Below, piece by piece: positions 36,168 to 48,500 of a stretch of 64,000 bases of DNA. A program made the position numbers and the translations under genes. Origin of the DNA: Scortum barcoo (Eukaryota > Chordata > Actinopteri > Centrarchiformes > Terapontidae). Where the stretch lies: contig CM041546.1 of the NCBI GenBank assembly GCA_023238725.1, forward strand, positions 20,034,085 to 20,098,084. The letters are read 5' to 3'. Each line of letters opens with the position of its first letter. The first letter of the stretch is position 1. The notes under the pieces are model-generated. The model saw only the letters and a list, made by a program, of their open reading frames with translations, was not told where the DNA came from and did no database searches.

Positions 36168-39100
36168 ATGCAGAAAATGAGCTACTTCTTCCCCCTGCTC
36201 TTCCTGTGCCTGGATGTGTGTGTTGTGCACGCCATCCGCTTGGCCCAGCTGTCACCTCTCCTCCTGTCCCACCCGTTCCTCACCCTGTGGGGGGGAGGGC
36301 TGACCAGGGCTTGCCTCCTCGCCCTCCTCACCCTCACCTTCCCTGGAAGCCTGCCGTGGATGAGCAGCTTCGAGGGGCTGCAGAGCTTAGGGGTCCTTTG
36401 CTTCCACTTCCCAGTGTACACCACTCTTCTCTGGGCGCTCGGCCAGTCCACCATGGAGGAGCTGTGGGGCTGGCACTGCTGGCAGAGGGTTGGTGGCTCT
36501 GTTTTGCTGCTTGTTACACTGCTGTGTTTGGGTAGTTGCAGGACAGATCGCGTTGATAAAGTAGCAGAAAATATTTGCGGGTATTTTCATGTTCACATAC
36601 TGGTGGAAAAGTCTGACACGCTAGACTTCCAGTATAGCTGCTGAGAATTTTTATATGCAATCCTTTTTTTTCTTCAAAAACTAAACTTGGAAAAGAAATG
36701 ATAAACAAACGTGCAAAAATAATGATGTGGAAGTGTCTTGATCAAGGGCACTCAGCAGATGCCAATAGTAAAAATGTATACAGTTTTTAGGTACTGATTC
36801 TGAGTATTTGCCTTTTATGTAAAAAACCCAACATTTAGCTGATAGCTGTAGTCACTAGTTATTCTACAGGTTAATGTTTTATCCAGAAATACTGTTATGA
36901 GCTTATAAAATAGTTATAGACATAGTTACAGATTAATAAAATACTGATAAAATAATGTTAACTCCAGATCCACCAGCTACAACATTAAAGTCAGTTATAG
37001 ATACAATATAACACTAACAGGGGAATTCTGCTGCGAAACACGTACTTTTGCTTTTGTTATTGTTGTTTGTCAGCAGTCCAATATTTGGATTTGTAAAACA
37101 GTAACCAAAGGTTTACTACGTTTATTCGATACATGATTAATCTGCTGACTTTATCAGACAGTTTAATGTCTCCAGTATAGTTTCACCTGTTAACTGTAAA
37201 GATAGTAAAACTATTATGAAACAAAGATTCATATACTTGTTATAAACATATTTTGACTGGAACAAGAACAAGACTGAAACCAAAACCAAAGTAGCCTGAA
37301 GAGAATGAGAAATCCACCAATTCAGATATTTCTTTGGTTCTTTGCTTTTATCCGATCACGCGTTAGAATCATCTGACACATTAAATGATTTATGTCATGT
37401 CATCATGTTATTTCATGTCATATTTGTATGGATGGGATGTACAGATATTAATGGATGGAAACCTGTCATTTTTTTTGCAGGTGTTACAGGGTTATGTTGT
37501 GACAGCGGTGGCGTGGCTCTACTGGAGCCGATACGTGTCGAACTGGGGTCAATACATCTTATCTCTGTTTAAGAGAACACCCTCTGAGAAGCCCAGAGAG
37601 GACACCAGTACCCCTTTGAACAGACTGATGGGCTACATGCGGCCCTATTTTCAGCGCTTTGTTGCTGTGCTGTTTCTTGTGGTTCTCTCATCTTACGGTG
37701 AGTGGGGCAACACCTCAGACCTAACTACAAAGTTTGTGAGTTGTGTCCTGCAGTTCTTGCTGTGTGGCTTGCAGCTTCACTCAAAAAGTAGGTAGTACAA
37801 GTTAAAGTTAAAGTTCAGAATTTTGAAGCTTGGAAAGACTCCATTCAGCATATTTTCTATCTGAAAATAGTCAGGTAGCCTAACTCAATAAATAAAATGA
37901 AACGCTTGTTGGAAATTAAGGATATGTAAAAGTCTAAATGATTGCTTAATTTAAGCCATTAATTAATTAATGATTTTTTCATTTTATTTAGCCATTTATA
38001 TTTAAGCCATTAAGGGACAGTAATGTTTCTGCTCCACTAACTCTGTTGACTCTTTCGGTCAAAACAGGCAGTTTTGCCTCCCCAAAGATCAATATTGTGT
38101 TAATGTGCACTTCTGAACACAGGTGAGATGGCTATTCCTCAGTACACCGGTCGCGTGGCTGACTGGATCCTAAATGAAGAAGCACCTGATGCATTTACAG
38201 AGGCCATCACGATCATGTCACTAATGACTATTGGCAGGTAATGTAACCTTTGTAACTAAGTGGTTAACAGCTTCTAAGTTTGTATTATACCTGAATTTGT
38301 CAAGCTAAAGGTCTTCCAAAATCTCATCATACATCTTTATCTCCTCTCTCTTTTTCATTAGGAAATCGTGCATTCACTTATTATTTAGCTGAATAGTAAA
38401 TATTCATATATTACAGAAAACAACATTTACAGTAAAGGTGGTAGTGTAATAATATCCATGCAATCATATTTTCAGTGCTTTTCACTGTAATGCGTCCTAT
38501 GTCCTATGTTTCAGTGCCGTGCTTGAGTTTTTATGTGACCTCATGTACAACATCACCATGAGCCTCATACACACCTCAGTGCAGGGATCCGTCTTACAGG
38601 CTGTGCTGAAACAAGAGATTGCTTTTTTCGATGCCACTTCGACAGGTAAATGATGTGTGTATAACATACGTACGACTGACATACTGAATGTTGTGTACAG
38701 TTGGTCATCATGAATAAATCTTAAACCAGTTTTTTCCGTACTTATCCAAATAAGTGTGGGCTGGTGAAAAGGATTTTAACAAAATATTGAATACTTACAC
38801 TGAGATTTCTTTCTCTGACTTCTTTTCTCAGGTGAACTGGTGTCCCGCATCACCACAGATACCAACGATATGAGCGAGGCCCTCAGTGAGAAACTAAGTC
38901 TTTTGATGTGGTACACCGCACGTTTTGGCTTCCTCACATTCTTCATGGTGAGCCAGTCATGGAAAATGTCCCTTCTCACTTGCATGGGACTGCCCATCAT
39001 CTGGGTCATACCCAAGCTCACTGGACACTTCCACCAGGTAAAAAGTTCTTTAAAGCTGCTCTAATCAATATTTTAATATTAACAGTGGATGAAAAGACTG

Positions 39101-42100
39101 TGTAATGTGAACGGGTTTGCTTTCAGAGACAAACCAACAAACCCAGAGAGAATTGTCAACCCATTTTGCAGTTCCTCTCAGCTCTACTGAGCATTTTAGC
39201 ATCTTTGAGCTCATTGTTTTGATTTTTACAGCCCCAAACTTTACTGTTGATTCACTTGCACTGCTCCCACCTTTGCTGTTTGCACTTCCTCCATGCTGAC
39301 AAATCAACATTATAGGCTGATAATACATTGGTGTTGTGCCTGCAGCTTGTTCTGTGCTGCCCTCACGTGTCTAAAAGAATTAATTAATGGAGGCTTTAGG
39401 AAAAATCCACCCCCAGGCATGGGATGCTGTTTAAAAAAAAAAGAACGGTTGTATTGTAGACAATGTGACATTATATATAAAGTATTTCCAGGGTAACTAT
39501 GATGATGATTGTGTCCATCATTCACATTTGTAAAACATCAGATTTTCTCAAATTCTTTTTTCTGTTTTCATCCATGTTTCAGACTATTGCTGTAAAGGTT
39601 CAGGAGTCTCTGGCGAAAGCGAACCAGGTGGCCACAGAGACCTTCTCCTGTATGAAGACCGTGAGGAGTTTTGCCAACGAGGACGGTGAAACGGAGAGGT
39701 ACAGGCAGCGGCTGGAGGATACTTACGCCCTTAATAAGAAGGAAGCAGCAGCCTACGCAGCCTCTACCTGGGCTAACAGCGTGAGTTGAATACTAGTCTG
39801 GGTTATAAGGTGCGCAATGATTTCTTAGCATATGTTTGTGAGTGTAAGGCTGTGGGGTTAACCTGAGTAACTAAATGTAACTAAAAATGTGCCTTTAATG
39901 TGTAAACCACTGTATACGTTCTCCCAGATGACAACTTTAGCCCTGAAGGTGTGTATTCTCTACTATGGAGGGACTCTTGTGACCAGGGGGGCTGTTAGCA
40001 GTGGAGACCTGGTGTCATTCGTCCTCTATGAGCTCCAGTTTGCCTCTGCCGTTGAGGTGAGCCACAGGCCAAGAGAAAGAGCATACTCTTGACTGAAGTA
40101 TAATTTGTCTACTGTAGAATTATCAATAATCTACCACCTCTCTTCCAGGCTGTCATGCGTTATTACCCGGAGGTGAAGAAGGCAATCGGTGCCTCTGAGA
40201 AGATTTTTGAATATTTGGATCGCACACCTAATGTACCCCCAGAGGGCACTTTGGCTCCCCAAAATCTTGAGGGACACATTCAATTCAAAAACGTAACATT
40301 TTCCTATTCTGGCAAGACAGATGAAAACAGCTGTGTACTCAAGGTATGTATGTCTTTTTCTGTGCATTTATTTATTATTCTTATTCTTATTTTATTGTTT
40401 ACATTTAGAATTATTTAATAGCAAAAGTCTCTTCACCCATCCACCTTATATTTCTACCAGAATGTGTCTATGGAGCTAAAGCCAGGCCAAATCACTGCGC
40501 TCGTGGGGCTTAACAGATCAGGGAAGTCCACCTGTGTCAAACTGCTGGAGAGATTTTACCAGCCTCAAGCAGGGGAGATCCTGCTGGATGGGAAAACACT
40601 GCAAAGCTACAAAGACCAGTACCTACACGACAAGGTGGGTTAATGCAGCACAATTTTCCATGTTGTATTTAAACCTTTTAAGCATTCAGCTGACATTTGA
40701 CTTGCAGTGAGCTCAATAATAATCCTGATGAGTTTGTACTGCCAGTAGCACTTTGGAGCAGCGTTTCTATCAGTCGGTGCCTGTTCTGTTTGTATTGAGT
40801 ATGAGGCTTCCTCTAAGGAAATGCTGAATGTAAACATAACTTTTGCTTTTTGTACAAGAAAACTCCAAAGGGCACCTTTAAAGTGGCATGAAGAGATTTT
40901 TGGCCACTAGGTGGAAGAAAGACATATAGGCAAAATCTTAGGAAAGGTCCACTTAAACTGTTAAGCAGTTGTTCTAAAACAGTTAAGTGCAATACAAGTT
41001 ATGCTCTCTGTGACATCAATGAATTAGGTTGCTGAAAACGGGTCATTAATGTTGCTAAGAGATCTATTTGTCATCATACAGAACAGTATATCTTCACCAT
41101 TATCACCATGAAAAAAAATGGTAAAGACTGCAAGGAGCTTTTTAGTCTTTTGAGACCTTTTCCTTAATGTACTCTTTAAACATAATAAACCGCAACCTGT
41201 GTGGGTAAGGTGCTGACACCCTAAAGGGTTTATAAAGTCACTTTACTGCAAGAATGGACTAAAATTCAAGGTGACAAATACATAAGTTAATTCTTAAGCT
41301 AAGACCATAAAAGAGAAATGAAATTAAAGTAGCCCCAAGATATACAACAAGGATGATATAAGGAAAGTGAATCACAGTTCATTGTAAGTTTGTACTCAAA
41401 TTCCTCCAAATGTCTCTTTAGTTTCACTCCTTTGCTCTCATCTTATCTTTCACCTAACACTTCTTTTGTATCATCACACACTGGCCACGGGATTGCTGTA
41501 AAGACACTTACTTATTTTGCCAACTTTTATTCTGCTCTTGCGCTCACTGCAAATTGTGCTCTGACTTAGCTGTGGCAGTTACACCATCACTTTCCCCTTC
41601 ATTGTGTGTGGTCATAGATGGCTGTGGTGAGCCAAGACTGCGTGCTGTTTGCTCGCTCTGTGCGAGAGAACATCAAGTACGGCTACGAGGATGCTTCTGA
41701 TGAGGAGATGTATGTGGCTGCCCAGCTGGCCAGTGCCCACAAGTTCATAACGGAACTGTCAAATGGATACGACACAGGTTTGACCCACACACTCAGCATC
41801 TATTAGAGTGAATCCCAAAATGAGTTCTTGTTCTGGCCCTGGAAAAAAATGTGGAGCTCTTTCATTTCAATTTGAATTCTTAGATGTTTACAGAATGAAC
41901 AACTCAGAAGCAGGTCTTTAAAAGTTTATAATTTAATTTCCTCAAAAAAGATGGAAACAGTTGCATTTTATGTAGTATGAAACAAGTTTTTGGTGTTACA
42001 TTTAACATTGTGAACCCTGCAGGAATTAAATGCTCTTGTAACCAACAACACTTTGGCCTTGTGTTCTTGCATAATGCAAAAGACACTTACTATATTCCAG

Positions 42101-42603
42101 AGATGTACATAAACACAATAAGACAATGTCTTTCTGTTGCTGGACAGATGCTGGGGAGAAGGGAGGCCAGGTGTCTGGAGGCCAGAAGCAGCGCATTGCC
42201 ATTGCCAGAGCTTTAATCAGGCGTCCTAAAATTCTGATACTGGACAACGCCACCAGTGACCTGGACTCAGAGAATACATACCAGGTAGGACACTCTAGAG
42301 TGTCTCAACTTTTTTACTCTTTATTTGCTACTGTGTTTTGCGCATGTAACACCAAGTCATGGTTGTACTCAACAGGTCTACCAAGCTTTGCTAAACCAAA
42401 CCAACAACTGCTCCGTGCTGTTGATATCCAACCAGATGAGTGTTGTGGAGAAGGCCAATCATATCATTGTCCTCAGTGATGGGATGGTAAAGGAGGAGGG
42501 CAGTCATGATGAGCTACTGGAGAAAGGCAGCCTTTATGCTGAACTGGTGAGAAAGCAGAATATGGGCTTTCACCGTCAAGAGGAGAAGAATGATGCACAT
42601 TGA
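36168..42603 (+). CDS. tap1: TAP1 peptide transporter subunit (ABCB2), 12 coding exons
   Basis: Half-transporter of the ER peptide pump feeding MHC class I. Exons: 36168-36488, 37481-37697, 38123-38237, 38515-38645, 38832-39037, 39583-39780, 39928-40056, 40149-40343, 40461-40634, 41618-41777, 42148-42284, 42376-42603; about 736 residues. A hydrophobic N-terminal region precedes the ABC membrane domain. TAP1 rather than TAP2 is indicated by GEMAIPQYTGRVADWIL, SAVLEFLCDLMYN.TM and SLLMWYTARFGFL. The NBD has Q-loop VSQDCVLFA, signature VSGGQKQR, Walker B ILILDN and D-loop SDLD. Walker A reads GLNRSGKS with Arg523 in place of glycine. Positions of the catalytic Glu and switch His hold Asn649 and Asn680; human TAP1 also lacks both (Asp and Gln), fitting the degenerate TAP1 site. 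A non-coding first exon likely ends at 35745. A second in-frame ATG lies at 36177. Confidence 0.92.
36880..37060. repeat. Interspersed repeat fragment
   Basis: CCACCAGCTACAACATTAAAG matches the family seen at 14240, in tap1 intron 2. Short and degraded. Confidence 0.4.
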
Positions 42604-43456
42604 TTCATGTGGAGGAAGTTCTCCCCAAGCCAGAGAAGCAGTTGGGTTGCTGGAAGGATTCTGGTTGAATGTCTTAAAGGGTCAAAACTCAAGCAATGCT
42701 TGTACTATAAATAATAACTGCACTATCAGACCACACTTCATACTGCGAATGTTGCTTGAGTTTTTACCCATTAAGAATATTCCTTCACCTTCTTCAAATG
42801 TGCATGGAAGCACATTTGAAGAAGGTGAAGTTGTACTTGAAATCCGTTCTCTAGAATTCTCTAGAGTGTCAATGAAAATGTAGGTATCTGTCACTGGGCA
42901 GCTTGTGAAACAGATTTTTGAACTCCAAAGGCTCCAGGAAGATTGGTCCTACTTGGATTGGGCGATATGGATAAAATCCTCTATCACAGTACATTTAACT
43001 TACAGTACATTTTTATGAAAAACCAAATATGTAATATATGTAGGTATTTCATCACTTCATGGAAAGCATTGTCAAAAATCACACCCTCCCACTGATTTGC
43101 AAGAATGGTCTGATACAAATTTCACTCTAAATTTGATTCATACCATGGTATTTATTATCATATCAGCCAACCTTAGGTCCCTCTGGGTAGCTCCCATGTG
43201 GTGATGGATGTCGATGGGAATCTTTTTGGAGAGTTTATGATGACTACACACACAGTTGTTTCATACATTTTGCAAAAGTAGATATAGAAGAAAAAATAAT
43301 GTTAGATTTTAGAGGCTTTCGTACTGCAGATTGAGTGTTTCTAGATGTTTGGATTGTATGTGTTTTTTATTTTTGTGTTTGCTTTATTTTAATTGTACTT
43401 TTCCCTGTATGGACGATTCTTAAACACAAAATCTCAAAGATTTTCCTTTTAATAAA
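42604..43456 (+). other. tap1 3'UTR with poly(A) signal
   Basis: Non-coding sequence after the tap1 stop up to AATAAA at 43451-43456. It contains the long hairpin at 42783-42830. Confidence 0.5.
42783..42830 (+). other. Perfect 21-bp hairpin in tap1 3'UTR
   Basis: Positions 42783-42803 are the exact reverse complement of 42810-42830, separated by a 6-base loop ATGGAA. The stem starts CTTCACC and ends near the loop with ATGTGC. Located about 180 bases after the stop codon. Chance occurrence of a perfect stem this long is unlikely; function unknown. Confidence 0.75.
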
Positions 43457-43459
43457 TGT

Positions 43460-45290
43460 CTGTTAAGTCACTATCTAGTGCCAAATGAGGCAACACAGTG
43501 GTGGTTGAGCCTACTGATGAAAGACCTTGCATTTGCAGTATTATGACCTGGGTGTCTGTGGCAGCTTTTCTGGACATATCACAAGCCGTGAGTGTGCAGT
43601 GATGTGCTGTTTTTTTCCCAGTTTGTGCTAGTGTTCCCAGTCAGTTACTATGACCGTACAAACAGAGAAAAGGTCGATGACAATGAAAAATACACCCACA
43701 AGTACTGCCTTGCATTACAGGTGTCGCAAAAGGCAACAAAATGAAAATCTTTGAGATTACAATTTTAAATTATGCACAGTTTGAACTCTATTTCCTTCTG
43801 CAGAGTTGTGACAATAAATCTTTTGAATTAATCTTTTCCTGTCTATTTTTTGGGCTTTACAATAGCAAAACTTTCAGTCAGGGATACTTAGTAGTTCAGT
43901 TTATGGAAGAATATTTTTCTTCAAGCACTGTAAATTGTTGGTGCAGGTTATATCGCCAATTACTGGAGGAAGCAATTTGGCGCTCTGTCATGTAACTCAT
44001 GTAACATTTCTCTGATTTTGTTAGAACTTAAATGGGCTCTCCACCAATTTTACACATGGTGGTCAGTTTATTCCTCATGAGGTGTTCTGATAGATGTAAG
44101 GACTTACTGGTGATCCAATTCAGGCCATTGAGTTGCTTTATGGAAATTATAGACCTCAGCGTTTTTGGAGCTTGACCATGTATTATACGAAACGGATACC
44201 AGGTCGAAAGATGTCCAGAGTTGCTTGTCTGGCACAAACATCTAAACAGTTTCTTGCTTCAGGGTTTCTTTCCATGGCATGTGGTCCACTGAATAGGCGC
44301 AGTAGTGTTAATCCTATCATGCCTCAGGCCCAGCTGGGCTGCTCTTACACAGACGACTTTGGAAAAGTTTTACAAAGACTAAACCTCCATGGCTTAAAAA
44401 ACACCATAGTAAGAGTAAATTTGAACATGTTGCTGCAGGTGTCAACACTTTTCCAGGCATATATTTTACAATGGTGATCTGTGAGGAAAGTGCTTTTGGT
44501 GCCACAGGAGGATTTTTCATTGCAATGCCGTGAGTGTCCACTGAAAACCACTGGAGTGGAAGTGACATACCTAAGCACAATACATCTGTGAGCTTAATGC
44601 ATGGGGATTCAAATACAGGATATCTCAGCCTCTGCTGCTTCAATTTTGAGCATCGTTTTAAAAAAAACTGGATTGTGTGAGTCCCCAAGTTTAATGGGAG
44701 AGCAGTAGTAAATCACTGTACCACCCCTTTAACTATTGTGTGCTGTGCCAGGTTGAGTTATATTATACTGTACTAGCTATACTTTGTCAAAGGGCTCTTC
44801 CTTGATATCCAATCTCAGCATTATTCACTTTGAGAAAAACAATTAGTCAAGTTCAAACTATTCAATTATAAAATGTTCAAATACAGAGTAAATAGAGAAT
44901 CACAGCGTTTTAACTCTTGAAATCAGATAAATTCAATAGTTTCAGGGTTGAAAAAGCTCATATATGTTTACCAGCACATGACCCAACAGCAGCATGTAAA
45001 AACATACACATATACTCCCTGTAGTCTCTTAATAATGTCCATAAAAACTCAAGTTACCACCTAGACAATCCGAGGGGGTTTTAATAAAGGCGGTGAAGAC
45101 CTACATCGCCAACCCAGACACTGAGGACAATCATACACACAACATAACACCACTCCCTCAGACAGAAGGACATTATGTCTAAATAAAGCCGTACTGGTGA
45201 ACATTTTGAAGGCTACACCTCAGCTGGCTCATCGCAGTGCGACGCCCGCTGCCGCTGTGTCCAAACATGACAGAGTACAACATGTACCGA
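43460..45290. other. Spacer between tap1 and brd2
   Basis: No conserved coding exon or RNA gene recognised. Confidence 0.35.
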
Positions 45291-45394
45291 GCAGGGGCGT
45301 GGTGGGCGTGCCCTCACTTTGACAGACGTGTGACTCCGGCCAATGGGAGCGCAGGATCGCCCCGGACGTGACAGGAAGTACACGGCGCTGCCAC

Positions 45395-45533
45395 GTGGTG
45401 GGTTTATATAGGGTCAAGCGGAAGCGTTTGGGCGCCATTTCGCTGCGGAGCTGCTCGGCGGTACACTGCTGGAAGTGCAGTGTCAACAGCGGAGGAGAAT
45501 ATTGCACTGTAAAAACACTGCGCCCTCAGCCCG
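45395..45533 (+). promoter_or_regulatory. brd2 promoter and 5'UTR
   Basis: A CpG-rich segment with TTATATAG at about 45404, an ETS-like CGGAAG at about 45419 and a YY1-like GGCGCCATTTCG at about 45430, then a short 5'UTR to the ATG at 45534. Assigned by eye. Confidence 0.45.
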
Positions 45534-48500
45534 ATGGAAGCGGCCGTCAACCCGTCCCACGACAGGTAAGTCCCGCGGTGACTTTTACGAGTGTCCCTTT
45601 GAACCGGGGAGTTAAATTGTTGTTAATTGTTGTTGTTGTCATCTTTTATCGTTAGCTACGTTACTATGGCCGTTAGCCTCCCTGGCAACGCTAGCTTGTC
45701 AGGCGCGAGCTGACTTAGCCAGCTTAGCTCTCCCCTGTCCGCTAAATTACAGCTGGGTGTGTCGACTCGCACCGTGAAGCTCGTTTTCTCTGATCTTTCC
45801 CCCTCATTTCACAATGAGCTGGCTCAGAGGAGGAGGCTGACAGCTGCAGCACCGGCCGGTACAGCCGGCTGCTCCCCGCCGGCTCATTCATCGCTCAGGC
45901 GTCCTGCTAACGCTAATCTGGCGGCTCATGTGATCAGCACTGCTAATAAATATCACAGCCAGTGTGCCTCCAGGACTCTGCAGTTGTTGAGTGTTTTGTT
46001 CAGAGCTATATTCGTCATGCTTTGTTGCAGTAACGCCTGATATCAGCCTGTTCCAGCTTCCAGCTTCCAGCTGAGAGGTCCTGTGCGGGTGGACATGATG
46101 TGGTAAAATGACTGAGATCCACTGACAGGTTCATAGGCTGACCCCTCCTAAAGCAGCACCGTTAAACAAAGTGTTGGTATCCTTCGTGTTTTTGACAGAA
46201 AGTGGCTGTCAGTCTTCGGTTTGTGTCATTGTGAGTCAGTGTGTTTACAAACAGGGAGGGCGGGGCCTCCGAACCACGCGACCAGCAGCCGGCGACTGTA
46301 AATATATCAGTCTGACTCTTCCGTCATCGCTTTCACTGAGCGATGGAGATGGTTTTTAGGCTCCACTCTGTCAGTACTAATGCCTTTTCAGTAGAAACAT
46401 ACGTCGATTCAGTGCAGGTTGAAACAGGAGAGCCACATTAGTAACATGGAGCTAGACAAGTGTTTGCCAAACCATTAGATGTTAAAATAAAGATTCTTCT
46501 ATTAGCCACCCATTCATCATGGTTATACTCACATAAAAGACTAGATTTTTGCTGTCTGTCTGTTTGTTTATTTATTTATTTATTTATTTATAAAAGTCCG
46601 GTCTTGTGTTGCTTTGATTCTGACTGAAAATCAGCTCACAGGCTTTGCCACAGTTTGTGTGTCAGTGGGGCAGGTACCTGTCCTGAACTCTGGAGTAATA
46701 TTTGCCAGCTTTTAAATCTGGTTCATGTGGTCTGCGAAGAGAATGAATGTGTTGACGTTGTGGCCTCAGGTGACTACATGGTCTACATCAGACATGGTCT
46801 GTGTGGTCATGTTGAACCACAGCTAAGACTGAAGATAGCTGTGGTCTGCAGTCTGCAGTCTCCAGTTTTTTTTTTTTACACTCATCTCTCTTGATTGATT
46901 TTGTGGCATTTAAACCCATCCTCAGTAGTACCTGTAGGTCCAGTTTTGAATCCAGTGTTTCAGTCAAGGGAATAGGAATATTCTTCACATTCATTCTTTA
47001 GTAAATGGGAGGAAACCAGAGTTTGATTTACATACAGAGAAGATCAGTGTTGAAATGAATCAACCAATTATTTAAGTATTTATCTTCAGTGGTTGAATTT
47101 TGTTTTTTGTTACATTGCTTTCTAATAGATATTGAATATTGTTGTGGTTGTTCAGTGGCCTTCTATCTTTGCAAGAAAAGAGCAAGTGACATCTTTTTTC
47201 TTTATTTAGAAAAGTGCCTGTAAAATTCCCTGTTTAGAATAAACCAATCTCATTGAGCATGATGAGCACCAAGGAGTGCTAAACATGTAAGCTCACTAGT
47301 TTGTGCTTTATTTTAAAAATATTGACAGTGAGAGTGTGAGACATTCGATTTAACCTCCAATTTCCCCCTGGGATAAATAAAGTAAAGCCATAGAATTAGT
47401 CATAAATCACAGAATTTTTGCCAAGATTGATAATATATTTATGGCCAGACAAAAAAAAGAAAAAAGAAGAAAGTGTTTGCTGTAATTATGTGGAGCTAAA
47501 TGTGATGGTTTGCCTCATAGATTTTGGGGCCTTACAGTAAGTGTTTGTTTTTTTAACTGGTGAGGAACCCCACGATGGCGGTTCCCATGACTGTGCTAAA
47601 AGTAGCGGCCTATTGATAGACGCCTAGTTCCCGAGATGACGGTTCACTGAGTGGGAGGGCAGCGCTGTAGTTGTCAAGGCAGTGGTCATGGGCTACATGG
47701 TTGAAGCATGTATTGCGTGCACTTTTTGACACTGGCACATTTTCAATTAGTGCATGCGATGGATACCAGATCAGATAATTGATGGCTGCATCAATAAAGC
47801 TGACAAAGGTCACACAGCACAGTCGACGTAAAATCACCATTTGCTTCGCCGGCAGATCTCTCTCCCTGTCTCTGTATCTCTCTCAGTTTGAGCATTTCTG
47901 TTTCTGCAGTTTTTCTTTATCATTACATCAGTGTTTCCCATCCCATCCTGTTTCTGTTGCTTTCCCTCCAGCTCTCTGGTTGGGTTGTCCAGTGGTGGGA
48001 TGGACCAACACACTAGTTCGGGCAAACGCATTCGCAAGCCCTCCCTGCTGTACGAGGACTTTGAGAGCCCTTCTCTGCCGCACACGATGCCCCAGGGGCC
48101 TCCAGTCCCACCACAACCCCCAGTGAAGGATCCCAGCCGGCCGGGCCGCATGACCAACCAACTGCAGTTCCTCCAGAGGACCCTGATGAAGTCTCTGTGG
48201 AGGCATCACTTTGCCTGGCCTTTCCATGAGCCTGTGGACGCCTACAGGCTTAACTTGCCAGTAAGTTGAATTCAGGAGCCTCAACAAAGACAAGCTTTCA
48301 CTTTCTACTTTCACTTTAGTTTTTTATATTTCTGCAACTCATACTGGTGCAATAAAGTATCTGGCATTAAAGTAAGAAATATATTATTAGGTGCTATTAG
48401 CTGCTCTCTGTTGAGCATTGCTCAATTTGTAATGGTCAACATGCTTCTGAAGTTGTGGTTTCATTTTTCAAAAATTCTCCTTGTGTGTCTCACTCTTATT

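Noticed and set aside
36168..42603. Identity as TAP2 or a TAP2-like transporter
   Set aside because: The membrane domain (GEMAIPQYTGRVADWIL, SAVLEFLCDLMYN) and the degenerate catalytic positions fit TAP1; TAP2 keeps the catalytic Glu and switch His.
44317..44688. 123-codon minus-strand open frame in the tap1-brd2 spacer
   Set aside because: No recognised motif, no splice-linked neighbours, low-complexity composition; treated as chance.
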